This document shows positions 1-6,140 of a stretch of DNA of 25,758 nucleotides, in pieces (position 1 is the first letter of the stretch; every line of letters starts with the position of its first letter). The position numbers and the translations under genes are program-made. The DNA comes from Candidatus Altarchaeota archaeon (GTDB lineage Archaea > SpSt-1190). The stretch is taken from contig JAUUZA010000008.1 in assembly GCA_030590165.1 (NCBI GenBank), positions 1 through 25,758 of the forward strand. Direction: 5' to 3'. The notes under the pieces are model-generated. The model was not told the DNA's origin. It did not search any database and saw only the letters and a list, made by a program, of their open reading frames with translations.

Positions 1-72
1 GTAGAAGCAGTTTCAGACTTTGAGGTCTCCAATTTGAGTGAGGTTCCAGCTCTTGTTGATAGTCTCACTTAA
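1..72 (+). CDS. 3' end of an unidentified protein-coding gene (partial)
   Basis: Reading frame 1 is open from the window edge and ends with TAA at 70-72, giving 23 residues ending in PALVDSLT. The eL15 promoter starts about ten bases later, which fits a real gene end. The fragment is too short and acidic-hydrophobic to assign to a family; the product is unknown. Confidence 0.5.
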   Translation, partial: VEAVSDFEVSNLSEVPALVDSLT

Positions 73-83
73 TTTGACCGGAG

Positions 84-94
84 TATTTTTAAAG
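84..94 (+). promoter_or_regulatory. TATA box of the eL15 gene
   Basis: TATTTTTAAAG, with the TTTAAA core at 88-93 centred 24.5 nt before the ATG at 115. This is the spacing expected of an archaeal TATA box when transcription starts at or next to the start codon, so the mRNA is probably leaderless. No Shine-Dalgarno precedes the ATG. Confidence 0.7.
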
Positions 95-114
95 TCAAGA
101 ACTAATTTCAAGTT

Positions 115-675
115 ATGGGCCATCTAAAGTATATTAGTAAGGTGTGGAGAAATCCTGAAACTGTTAAGAGTAGGCTTTTAGAGTGGAGACGGGAACCAGT
201 AATTGTTAAATTAGAAAAGCCAAGTCGTTTAGATAGGGCCCGAAGTTTGGGATACAAGGCAAAACAAGGATTTGTTATTGTTCGTATTCGAGTTCTTAAA
301 GGTGGGAGAACCCGTCCACGATTTAGAGCAGGAAGAAAACCAAGCAAAATGGGTATGTTGAAGTATTATCCTAAGAAAAGTTTAAGATGGATTTCAGAAG
401 AGAAGGTTGCTCGTAAATATAAAAATATGGAAATTCTCAATAGTTATTATGTTGGTGAAGACGGTGTTCATATTTGGCATGAAGTAATTCTTGTTGATGA
501 TTCACATCCTGTAATAAAAAAGAGTCTTAGTTTGAAGTGGATTGCTCATAAGAGTAATCGTTCAAGAGTTCATAGGGGATTAACTGGGGCAGGGAAGAAG
601 AGTCGTGGTTTGACGAAGAAGGGGCCTAATAAGAGTAGACCAAGTGTGGCTGCCGGAAAAGGTCGCGGAAAATAA
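115..675 (+). CDS. rpl15e: 50S ribosomal protein eL15 (L15e)
   Basis: A 186-residue, strongly basic protein of the archaeal/eukaryotic eL15 family, a structural component of the large ribosomal subunit that is rich in rRNA contacts. Family-typical stretches are visible: [15 protein letters not shown] at the N-terminus, [20 protein letters not shown] (residues about 39-58), the [13 protein letters not shown] basic segment (about 63-75), and the [13 protein letters not shown] segment near the C-terminus followed by a Lys/Arg-rich tail. Length matches the family (about 190 residues). The ATG at 115 is supported by the conserved N-terminus and by a TATA box 24.5 nt upstream. It heads a plus-strand run of RNA-processing genes; eL15 next to RNase P protein genes is a known archaeal neighbourhood. 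Confidence 0.98.
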   Translation: MGHLKYISKVWRNPETVKSRLLEWRREPVIVKLEKPSRLDRARSLGYKAKQGFVIVRIRVLKGGRTRPRFRAGRKPSKMGMLKYYPKKSLRWISEEKVARKYKNMEILNSYYVGEDGVHIWHEVILVDDSHPVIKKSLSLKWIAHKSNRSRVHRGLTGAGKKSRGLTKKGPNKSRPSVAAGKGRGK

Positions 676-694
676 TTAAATTTCATTGATTAAG

Positions 695-703
695 TTTTTA
701 ATA
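695..703 (+). promoter_or_regulatory. TATA-like element before the COG1325-type gene
   Basis: TTTTTAATA centred about 23.5 nt before the ATG at 723. It supports that ATG over the in-frame TTG at 705, which would sit only a few bases from the element. Confidence 0.5.
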
Positions 704-722
704 ATTGATTTTATTGATTTTT

Positions 723-1109
723 ATGATAACCTCTCTTAATATTCAATTATTATGCCACGCTACTGAAGATGAGAAACGAATAAAAACAGCAGTTGAAAGT
801 TTGTTTGGAATAAGTTTTAATTCTGAAACATTAATGGGTCATTTTGAGAATCCAATTAATTTTTTGAAAGTTGAATTAAAAAAAAGTGAAGCACTTAGGG
901 TTTTGAATTTAATTAAATCGGAACTTGAAATTTTAGATTTTGAAAAAAAAAGTGAAAAAAGTGAGTTTTTTTTCAGATTGAGTAAGGACGCCTTACTGAG
1001 GAACGAAATTAAAGAAGGTAAGGAAGTTAGATTTCGTGTTGGAATTCAAATTTTTCCTTCTAATGCAAAAAAAGTTGAGGAATTTATGCAAGAATTCTGG
1101 AATGCTTAA
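723..1109 (+). CDS. RNA-binding protein, COG1325 / PF01877-like (exosome-associated type)
   Basis: A 128-residue protein resembling the archaeal RNA-binding domain family often annotated as exosome subunit or COG1325. The recognisable core is the CHATEDE motif near the N-terminus (about residues 11-17 from this start), then KRIKTAVESLFGI, the GHFENPI motif (loop of the same family, usually GHHGNPI), and a C-terminal RVGIQIFPSNAKK segment. The function of the family is not firmly established; RNA binding is the usual inference and its genes commonly sit near eL15 and RNase P genes, as here. I chose ATG 723 over TTG 705: the extra residues are hydrophobic and not family-like, and a TATA element lies about 24 nt before 723. 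The last codon abuts the next gene's upstream ATG. Confidence 0.75.
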   Translation: MITSLNIQLLCHATEDEKRIKTAVESLFGISFNSETLMGHFENPINFLKVELKKSEALRVLNLIKSELEILDFEKKSEKSEFFFRLSKDALLRNEIKEGKEVRFRVGIQIFPSNAKKVEEFMQEFWNA

Positions 1110-1110
1110 A
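1105..1110 (+). promoter_or_regulatory. TATA-like element overlapping the stop codon of the upstream gene
   Basis: CTTAAA, containing the TAA stop (1107-1109) of the COG1325-type gene, is centred 26.5 nt before ATG 1134 of the PHP gene. It fits the leaderless pattern of the window and favours ATG 1134 over ATG 1110. Confidence 0.4.
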
Positions 1111-1133
1111 TGCTTGAAAATATCTTTAAGATT

Positions 1134-1739
1134 ATGAAGGTTGATTTTCATGTTCATACCTCAGCTGGGCTTGGGAAGAATTCCCCCGCTGAAATGGTTT
1201 CAATTGCTAAAAAACAAGGATTAGACGCTATTGCAATTACAGATAGGGAAACACTAAAGGGTTGGCAGAATTTTAAACCCTCTAATTTTACCATAATTCC
1301 TGGTGTTGAGCTTTTAACAGATAAGGGACTCGTCTTAATTTATGGAACTCAAAAACTCCCAGAAAAAAATGATTTAGATTATGTAATTAATTGGTCACGA
1401 GAGTGGGATTATTTGCTTGTGCCTGCTCACTTTATGGACAAGAAAAAAGAATCGTTAGGGGAATTTGCAATTAAAACTTTTAATATTGTTGAAGCAATAA
1501 ATGGAACTTCATCGGCTAAGGCATGTAAGGAAGCAGTGACAAAGTGTACTTCATCAAATATAAAATTTATGAGTAATAGTGGTGCAATAAATGTCAATGG
1601 GCTTGGTCAATTTTATAATACTGTTGATGTAGATTCAAATGACTGGCAAGATATATTAAAAAGTGTTAAGAAAGGCAGATTTGAGCCTCGTTTAAAGTTT
1701 CCTGGATTTTTTGATAATATCAAATCAAGGTTTTTTTAA
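1134..1739 (+). CDS. PHP-domain protein with an incomplete metal site
   Basis: A 201-residue protein with the PHP phosphoesterase fold signature: DFHVHTS at the N-terminus (metal-ligand positions H6, H8), ITDRE (D37), PGVEL (E59) and PAHF (H99). The usual ITDHD histidine is Arg38, and the late DxH motif (normally GSDAH before a Leu-Gly) is replaced by SNSGAINVNGLG at about 147-158. So several ligands are present but the full trinuclear set is not; it may bind fewer metals, or be non-catalytic. I start at ATG 1134 because PHP proteins begin MKxDxHxHT; an in-frame ATG at 1110, abutting the previous stop, would add 8 residues. It is not the RNase P subunit Rpp30, which also has a PHP-like barrel: a better Rpp30 lies two genes downstream. 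Substrate unknown. Confidence 0.75.
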   Translation: MKVDFHVHTSAGLGKNSPAEMVSIAKKQGLDAIAITDRETLKGWQNFKPSNFTIIPGVELLTDKGLVLIYGTQKLPEKNDLDYVINWSREWDYLLVPAHFMDKKKESLGEFAIKTFNIVEAINGTSSAKACKEAVTKCTSSNIKFMSNSGAINVNGLGQFYNTVDVDSNDWQDILKSVKKGRFEPRLKFPGFFDNIKSRFF

Positions 1740-1740
1740 A
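1735..1740 (+). promoter_or_regulatory. TATA box of trm56, containing the upstream stop codon
   Basis: TTTAAA within a longer T-run, centred 23.5 nt before the GTG start at 1761. The TAA stop of the PHP gene (1737-1739) is inside the element. Confidence 0.6.
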
Positions 1741-1760
1741 ACCCCTTTACTCTTCATTTT

Positions 1761-2276
1761 GTGATAACAGTACTTAGATATGGCCACCGAGCCGTCCGTG
1801 ATAAAAGAACAACTACTCATGTTGGACTTGTTGCTCGAACATTTGGTGCAGATAGATTCATTGTTGTTGGTTCGGATTCAGTCCCAGTGAATACTGTGAA
1901 TAATGTGACTGAAAGATGGGGTGGAGATTTTAAAGCTGAAAAGGTTAAAGACTGGCGAAGTTTTTTAAAAAATTTTAAAGGTATTCGAATTCACTTAACA
2001 ATGTATGGAAAACCTTTGAGTGAAGTAATTGAAAAACTTCAAACTTATAAAAAAGAAGATGTTTTGATTTTTATTGGTGCTGAAAAAGTTCCTGCTGATG
2101 TATATGAAACTTGTGAATTTAATGTCGCTGTTGGAAATCAACCACATAGTGAGATTGCAGCACTTGCTATTTTTTTAGATAGATTTACTGGTGGAAAATG
2201 GGAAAAAAAGAAGTTTAAAGACGCCAAACTTGTAATAAAACCTCAAGAAAGAGGTAAAAAAATGGAAAGCTTTTAG
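1761..2276 (+). CDS. trm56: tRNA (cytidine(56)-2'-O)-methyltransferase aTrm56
   Basis: A 171-residue SPOUT-class methyltransferase of the archaeal aTrm56 family, which 2'-O-methylates C56 in the T-loop of tRNAs using S-adenosylmethionine. Family signatures: VLRYGHR near the N-terminus followed by RDKRTTTHVGLVARTFGAD (about residues 14-32), HLTMYG, DVLIFIGAEKVP (trefoil-knot SAM region, about 108-119), and the VGNQPHSEIAALAIFLDR knot segment (about 133-150). It starts with GTG, supported by the TATA box 23.5 nt upstream. Length is slightly below the family average, with a short basic tail. It is separated by about 20 bp from each neighbour; the context (RNase P proteins, eL15) is tRNA and rRNA maturation. 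Confidence 0.95.
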   Translation: MITVLRYGHRAVRDKRTTTHVGLVARTFGADRFIVVGSDSVPVNTVNNVTERWGGDFKAEKVKDWRSFLKNFKGIRIHLTMYGKPLSEVIEKLQTYKKEDVLIFIGAEKVPADVYETCEFNVAVGNQPHSEIAALAIFLDRFTGGKWEKKKFKDAKLVIKPQERGKKMESF

Positions 2277-2298
2277 TTTCAAAAAGTTATGTTTTGAT

Positions 2299-2868
2299 AT
2301 GCAGTTCATAGATGTTTTTGCAGGGGAATTTTCTGAGCGTAAGTTGGAAAGGGCAAGAGCATTTGAAATAAAAATAGTACCGGGGGAATATAATTTATTA
2401 ATTTCAAAGAGTTCATCTCAACTTAGAAAGCAGAGAAGAAAAGTGAATTTCATTGCGGGTATGCCTGAAAATAAACAAGAAATGAATTCACTTCTTACTG
2501 ATACACATTATGATTTTATGATAGTGAATTTTTCAATTGGTAAAAGAAATATTCGAATGGCAAAACGATATGAGACAGCTATAGCAATTCCACTCAGTGC
2601 TGCAATGTCCTTACGGATTTCTGATATTTCGCGAGTAAGACGAAATTTAATAAAAATTCAAGAAATTGGAGGGAAACTCTTACTTTGTTCAGGTGCAAGA
2701 GACTTCTCTCAAATTAGGAGTGGTGAGGATTTGGCTGCAATTGGAATGCTTTTAGGATTGAAAAAAAAGATTGCTCTTGACGCTGTGAGTGTCAATCCAC
2801 TTGAAATTATAAGGCGCAATGAAAAATTAAGTAAGCAAGAGGTTTATGGCGTGTCAAAAACCCTTTAA
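2299..2868 (+). CDS. rnp3: RNase P protein component 3 (Rpp30)
   Basis: A 189-residue protein of the Rpp30 family (COG1603), one of the archaeal RNase P protein subunits that assist the RNA in 5' processing of pre-tRNA. Diagnostic is the C-terminal half: LLLCSGARDF (about 132-141), the QIRSGEDLAAIGMLLGL helix (about 143-159) and the DAVSVNPLEIIRRNEK end, equivalent to the SGA...RSPRDL...LG...AVS.NP motif of the family. Rpp30 has a PHP-like barrel without catalytic metal residues, and none are seen here. The gene is next to pop5, its direct partner in the complex (an Rpp30-Pop5 heterotetramer is known in archaea). Upstream, a weak TATA-like CTTTTAG (2270-2276) overlaps the trm56 stop, about 25 nt before ATG 2299. 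Confidence 0.9.
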   Translation: MQFIDVFAGEFSERKLERARAFEIKIVPGEYNLLISKSSSQLRKQRRKVNFIAGMPENKQEMNSLLTDTHYDFMIVNFSIGKRNIRMAKRYETAIAIPLSAAMSLRISDISRVRRNLIKIQEIGGKLLLCSGARDFSQIRSGEDLAAIGMLLGLKKKIALDAVSVNPLEIIRRNEKLSKQEVYGVSKTL

Positions 2869-2869
2869 A

Positions 2870-2876
2870 TTATAAA
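2870..2876 (+). promoter_or_regulatory. TATA box of the pop5 gene
   Basis: TTATAAA centred 24 nt before the GTG at 2897, directly after the rnp3 stop codon (2866-2868). It supports the GTG start, which otherwise has no ribosome binding site. Confidence 0.55.
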
Positions 2877-2896
2877 CTTGTTTTACATCTTTCTTT

Positions 2897-3130
2897 GTGA
2901 GATATCTGCTTATTGATTGGGGAGAAAATGTTCCGACTGAATCAGAGATTTTTAATTATATTAAACAAATGTTTGGGACTATTGGTGTTGTTGAATCTAA
3001 ATTCTTTGTTAAAGACGGTCTTTTGGGTTGTGAAACTGAGTGGGTTGAAAGAATTCGAGGAGCATTGGCTCTAAAATGGCAATTTAAAGTAACAAAAATA
3101 AGTGGAACTAAGAAGAAAACTCACATTTAG
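2897..3130 (+). CDS. rnp2: RNase P protein component 2 (Pop5), unusually short
   Basis: A 77-residue protein with the ends of the Pop5 family (COG1369): RYLLIDW at the N-terminus, a helix ending LFG-like as MFGTIGVVESKFFV (about 25-38), a C/G-containing strand (LLGCETEWVERIRGALAL) and the C-terminal KVTKISGTKKK motif. Usual archaeal Pop5 is about 110-120 residues, so roughly a third of the domain is missing, without any sign of frameshift. It immediately follows rnp3, its binding partner. The GTG start is supported by the TATA box 24 nt upstream. The assignment rests on the conserved ends, the size-independent topology and the neighbour; I consider it good but not certain. Confidence 0.8.
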   Translation: MRYLLIDWGENVPTESEIFNYIKQMFGTIGVVESKFFVKDGLLGCETEWVERIRGALALKWQFKVTKISGTKKKTHI

Positions 3131-3131
3131 G

Positions 3132-3140
3132 ATAAAAATT
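3132..3140 (+). promoter_or_regulatory. TATA-like element of the transglutaminase-like gene
   Basis: ATAAAAATT, centred about 22-23 nt before the ATG at 3158, directly after the pop5 stop (3128-3130). A-rich but not a perfect TATA consensus. Confidence 0.35.
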
Positions 3141-3157
3141 ATAAGTAGTAATAAACA

Positions 3158-3808
3158 ATGCCATTTGTGATTCTTGAAACTGAATTAAGGCGCAAGATGA
3201 TTTTGGAGAATTCAAATCCAAGTAATGTGAATGAAATGCTTGACCAATATTTTAAGTTTAATAAAAATAAGGTTGCAAAAATTGTAAAAAAATATGAATT
3301 TGAAAGTTTAGAAGAAGCAGCGTGGAATTTAGATTTAATAATGGACTATTCTAGTTGGAAAAAATTTAATTTTTCAGTTAATGATTTGGATTATAGTCAG
3401 ATAGTTGATAACGTTTATTTAAATCTTAATGCTGAAAGAAAAATAAAATTTCAAAAAGGAAGAGGATTGAGGCTTCAAGCAAGGAGAAAGACAAAAGGAT
3501 ATTGTATGCATCTTTCTTTTCTTTTAGCTTCAATTGGAAAACATTTCGGAAAAAAAGTTCATATTCTCAATGGTAAGTCTGAATATCTTGAAAAGAGAAT
3601 TGGTAAAAAAATTAAGAGTAAACATAGTATGCATGGAGTTATTTATTGTGAAACTGATAATGTGATTATTGAAACATTATCTCCTGAATTTATTAAGAAA
3701 CAGGGAGGTAATCCTATGAATATTAAAAAAGAAAAAATTACTCTCGATCCCGAGAGTATAGAATATTTGAAAAAGAAAAATCTTTATCAAAAGTTTAGAG
3801 TCGATTAA
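3158..3808 (+). CDS. Putative transglutaminase-like (papain-fold) protein
   Basis: A 216-residue soluble protein without signal peptide or membrane segment. From about residue 114 it shows the pattern of transglutaminase-like cysteine enzymes: GYCMHLSFLLASIGKHFGKK (114-133, candidate nucleophile C116 at the start of a helix), HSMHGVIY (156-163, candidate His) and VIIET (169-173, candidate acidic residue). The N-terminal 110 residues are charged and unassigned. Family membership is an inference from the C-H-E order and spacing, not from a strong match; it could be catalytically inactive. ATG 3158 is the first start after pop5. Its last 14 bases overlap the end of the convergent helicase gene, inside a hairpin. 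Confidence 0.5.
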   Translation: MPFVILETELRRKMILENSNPSNVNEMLDQYFKFNKNKVAKIVKKYEFESLEEAAWNLDLIMDYSSWKKFNFSVNDLDYSQIVDNVYLNLNAERKIKFQKGRGLRLQARRKTKGYCMHLSFLLASIGKHFGKKVHILNGKSEYLEKRIGKKIKSKHSMHGVIYCETDNVIIETLSPEFIKKQGGNPMNIKKEKITLDPESIEYLKKKNLYQKFRVD

Positions 3809-3816
3809 ACTCTAAA
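3794..3816. terminator. Hairpin across two convergent stop codons
   Basis: A perfect 8-bp inverted repeat, TTTAGAGT (3794-3801) and ACTCTAAA (3809-3816), with a 7-nt loop. It contains the plus-strand TAA (3806-3808) and the minus-strand stop (3795-3797). A bidirectional 3'-end or mRNA-stability element is likely, but there is no long U-tract, so classical intrinsic termination is unproven. Confidence 0.45.
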
Positions 3817-4823
3817 TCCAAATTATGAATCAATTTTCTGAAAGTATCGTGGTCATCACCGCGAAGCAAAGTAATAACCTTACCTTTCTTTCCGGCACGT
3901 CCAGTTCTTCCAGAACGATGAACATATGTTTGTCTATCTTTTGGTACATCGAAGTTGATTATAGTTTCAATACCAGGAATATCAATTCCACGGGCTGCTA
4001 CATCAGTTGCAATCAAATATCTTTCACCTTTTCTGAATTTTGACATATTTCGTTCTCTTGCAGATTGAGACATATCACCATGAAGTGAGGGGGTTTTGAG
4101 TATTTCTCCAAGTTTTCTTGTCATTCGTTTTGTATTACAAAATACAAGAGTCTTTCCACCATTCAATATTTCTCTTAATTGACGGATTTTATTTGAAGCT
4201 TCAATATACAAGTGGTCGAGTTCAGGCATTTCTTCTCCAACTTTCTCCATCTTGAAATGTCTTCCCTTTAGTAATTTCATTATATCGTTATCGAGAGTTG
4301 CTGAAAATAGCCAAATATGTTTTGGAGGACAGCGTCTCATAATTTTTAGTATGTCCCTTGAAAACCCCATGTCGAGCATTCTGTCAGCTTCGTCCAGAAC
4401 CAAAAATTCAGGTTCAGCTCTAAGTGTTCCTCTTTGCATATGGTCCATAATACGACCAGGCGTTCCAATTACAATATCTGCCTTTTTGAGACCATCAAAT
4501 TGTTTTTGATATCCAACTCCACCATATATTAAAACAGTGTGAGCCTTGCTAATTTTTCTAATTACTTCATTGATTTGTATTGCAAGTTCTCTTGTTGGTG
4601 TTAAAATCATAGCCTGAATTCGCTTTTGTGGTTTAATTAACTCTGCTAAAGGAATTCCAAATGCGAGTGTTTTTCCACTCCCTGTTTTTGCCCTAATTGC
4701 AACATTTCCACCCTTTAATGCGATGGGAATTGCTTTTTCCTGAACCTCGAAAGCTTCAGTCCAACCTAACGATTCAAGTTTTTTGGCGAGATCGCTAGAT
4801 ATACCTAAGTGTTTAAATTTCAT
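3795..4823 (-). CDS. DEAD-box ATP-dependent RNA helicase
   Basis: A compact 342-residue helicase consisting of the two RecA-like domains and almost no extensions. Motifs in order: Q-motif region (FEVQEKAIP, 25-33), I AKTGSGKT (45-52), Ia PTRELA, Ib TPGR (121-124), II DEAD (144-147), III SAT (174-176), IV LVFCNTKR, V ATDVAARGIDIP, VI HRSGRTGRAG. All catalytic residues are intact. It unwinds or remodels RNA with ATP; targets (ribosome assembly, mRNA) cannot be told. Unlike nearly all its neighbours it has a long leader: TATA box about 165 nt upstream, then a structured RNA region, then AGGTGA 6 nt before ATG 4823. That suggests post-transcriptional control. The 3' end overlaps the convergent gene by 14 bp. 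Confidence 0.97.
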   Translation of the reverse strand: MKFKHLGISSDLAKKLESLGWTEAFEVQEKAIPIALKGGNVAIRAKTGSGKTLAFGIPLAELIKPQKRIQAMILTPTRELAIQINEVIRKISKAHTVLIYGGVGYQKQFDGLKKADIVIGTPGRIMDHMQRGTLRAEPEFLVLDEADRMLDMGFSRDILKIMRRCPPKHIWLFSATLDNDIMKLLKGRHFKMEKVGEEMPELDHLYIEASNKIRQLREILNGGKTLVFCNTKRMTRKLGEILKTPSLHGDMSQSARERNMSKFRKGERYLIATDVAARGIDIPGIETIINFDVPKDRQTYVHRSGRTGRAGKKGKVITLLRGDDHDTFRKLIHNLDLEFNRL

Positions 4824-4967
4824 TTTTTTTCACCTTTTTTATATTTCTCGTGGTCCCTTCGACAGGAACCAAATATCACGCGTACGTGATTTGACGAGAG
4901 AAAATTTACACGCCTGCATTTCGTCTGCATAGGCATTTCATAGTTATTCTACTATTTCCTCTCAACA
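4824..4967 (-). ncRNA. Structured 5' leader RNA of the helicase (candidate cis-regulatory element)
   Basis: A gene-free stretch (4824-5032) between aRF1 and the helicase start. Reading the minus strand 5' to 3', hairpins are at 4955-4940 (ATAGT/ACTAT, 6-nt loop) and 4934-4912 (GCC+TGCA with TGCA+GGC, 7-nt loop, 2-nt bulge), followed by a compact three-way junction at 4899-4846: outer stem TCTCGT/ACGAGA (4899-4894 with 4851-4846), arm ATCACG/CGTGAT (4890-4885 with 4880-4875, loop TACG) and arm GGTTCC/GGGACC (4870-4865 with 4857-4852, 7-nt loop). In the last arm the minus strand makes a U-G wobble where the plus strand would have a C-A mismatch, so a minus-strand RNA is favoured. Start inferred from the TATA box. 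It could instead be a processed stand-alone sRNA. Confidence 0.55.
4830..4835 (-). promoter_or_regulatory. Shine-Dalgarno of the DEAD-box helicase
   Basis: On the minus strand AGGTGA lies 6 nt before ATG 4823, a strong match to the archaeal anti-SD (CACCU). Almost all first genes in this window lack one, so this gene is translated from a leadered mRNA. Confidence 0.75.
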
Positions 4968-4988
4968 ATGTACATTTGACTCTTCCTT

Positions 4989-4995
4989 TTTATAA
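4989..4995 (-). promoter_or_regulatory. TATA box for the helicase leader transcript
   Basis: Minus-strand TTATAAA (within GCTTATAAAAAGG). Transcription would start about 25 nt downstream, near 4967, giving a leader of about 140 nt. A second AT-rich element at 5001-5012 (minus AAAATTATACAT) is a weaker alternative. Confidence 0.5.
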
Positions 4996-5032
4996 GCATA
5001 TGTATAATTTTGTAACAAGTTAGTGGTGACGT

Positions 5033-6091
5033 TTAAGCATATCTAAGTAGGGCACCAATCCCCCCTATTGCTCGAAATTCTTGTCCTTCTTCGGTTTCTA
5101 TACTTACAAATTCAACTTCAATATTTGTTTCATCTGCTAAGTCTGAGATTTCTTCAATAACTTCTTGAGGTAAATTTTCGCTTAAGATAATTTTTTCAGC
5201 AGAACCTATTTTTAATACATTTTTTATGTTAGCTTTGCCATATTCAACAGGTTCACCCTTTGCAATACGTTTGAAAAATTCTTTTAGAATAATTTTTTCA
5301 TGCATTAATTCAGTTTTTGAAAGTACATCAGCACTTTTTTCTACTAATTCGCGAAGACCATATTCATCACTATATCCTGTGTCTTTGACTGCAATTACTT
5401 TTGAAGCTAAGTTTTTATTTAGAATTTTAATAAATTCGTCTTTATTTGGTCCTGGACCACCAACAAGAAAACCTTTTCCCTCACTGAAATATTTTTTTAC
5501 GGAATCTGCGACTTTATTATAAAAAGCTTTTGCCATTCCTTCTCTAGCTCTTTCAATACGGGCTGCACTCTGGCCTCCCGCCCTAAATTTTCCGAAGATA
5601 AAACTTTTTACGGTGTGGACTGTTTCAATTCTTTTTCCCTTAAGAAAACCAAGGGTTGCTCCACCTCTATCAAGAACGAGCAATCCAAAAACTTCTTTTG
5701 GTTGAAGCATATCTTTGAAGGGGTCTAAAAAGAAAGTTTGGTCACATCGATATGCACGAGTTGTTAGTGGTTCAGGTGGAATAAGGCTTTCCATTATCCA
5801 CTCATCACGTTCATTTCCAATATTTCCACAAAATATTGCAACCCCATTTTCTGGTGTTTTTTTGAAAAGTATAAGGCGTTGAAGAATTTTTTCAAGTGCT
5901 GTCATAACATTTTGTTTTGTTTTTCTACTTTTGATGTTAGTGGCAGTACCTTTTTCTTGAGACACTTGATTTGTTACTTTATTTATATCAAATCCAGCAG
6001 GAACCATCACAGTAACAAGCTCGGTATGCCTGCCCCTGTAAGTTTTGAGTTCTTTAAGCTTTTTTTTGAATTCAATTAAGTGCTTATCCAC
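5033..6091 (-). CDS. prf1: Peptide chain release factor aRF1, lacking the zinc mini-domain
   Basis: A 352-residue class I release factor of the aRF1/eRF1 family, which recognises all three stop codons and triggers peptidyl-tRNA hydrolysis. Key motifs are intact: TNIKS (51-55) and YRCDQTF (114-120) for stop-codon decoding, and AGGQ (171-174) for hydrolysis. Domain 3 is complete at its end (GGIGALLRY, 343-351) but between the strand ending ILSENL (about 302-307) and EVIEEISD (about 310-317) the Cys-rich mini-domain of some 50 residues found in typical archaeal aRF1 is absent; no CxxC occurs there. Usual length is about 410. Start GTG 6091 is supported by the shared TATA box 25.5 nt upstream and the conserved N-terminus (FKKKLKEL, YRGRHTEL). 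Confidence 0.97.
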   Translation of the reverse strand: MDKHLIEFKKKLKELKTYRGRHTELVTVMVPAGFDINKVTNQVSQEKGTATNIKSRKTKQNVMTALEKILQRLILFKKTPENGVAIFCGNIGNERDEWIMESLIPPEPLTTRAYRCDQTFFLDPFKDMLQPKEVFGLLVLDRGGATLGFLKGKRIETVHTVKSFIFGKFRAGGQSAARIERAREGMAKAFYNKVADSVKKYFSEGKGFLVGGPGPNKDEFIKILNKNLASKVIAVKDTGYSDEYGLRELVEKSADVLSKTELMHEKIILKEFFKRIAKGEPVEYGKANIKNVLKIGSAEKIILSENLPQEVIEEISDLADETNIEVEFVSIETEEGQEFRAIGGIGALLRYA

Positions 6092-6111
6092 TAAAAAAGT
6101 TTCTGCCCATC

Positions 6112-6122
6112 TTTTTAAATTA
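6112..6122. promoter_or_regulatory. Single shared TATA box for divergent prf1 and valS
   Basis: The 49-bp gap between the prf1 GTG (6091, minus) and the valS ATG (6141, plus) holds one obvious TATA element, TTTTTAAATTA. Its TTTAAA palindrome (6114-6119) is centred at 6116.5, that is 25.5 nt from the prf1 start and 24.5 nt from the valS start. Both distances equal the leaderless promoter spacing seen elsewhere in the window. Confidence 0.65.
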
Positions 6123-6140
6123 CTCTATTTAATTGAGATT

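Noticed and set aside
108-347. Minus-strand frame antisense to eL15
   Set aside because: It lies wholly inside a certain ribosomal protein gene; its composition mirrors that gene and there is no promoter or SD.
705-722. TTG start for the COG1325-type protein
   Set aside because: It adds a hydrophobic stretch unlike the family and lies too close to the TATA element; ATG 723 is better.
1134-1739. RNase P component Rpp30 in the PHP gene
   Set aside because: It has PHP metal motifs and lacks the Rpp30 C-terminal SGA...NP pattern, which is present in the gene at 2299-2868.
4846-4899. tRNA or tRNA remnant in the helicase leader
   Set aside because: The outer stem is 6 bp, there are only two arms, and there is no T-loop consensus or anticodon arm.
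6045-6140. Upstream extension of ValRS
   Set aside because: It overlaps prf1 and the shared promoter, and the residues are not like a ValRS N-terminus. ATG 6141 fits both homology and TATA spacing.
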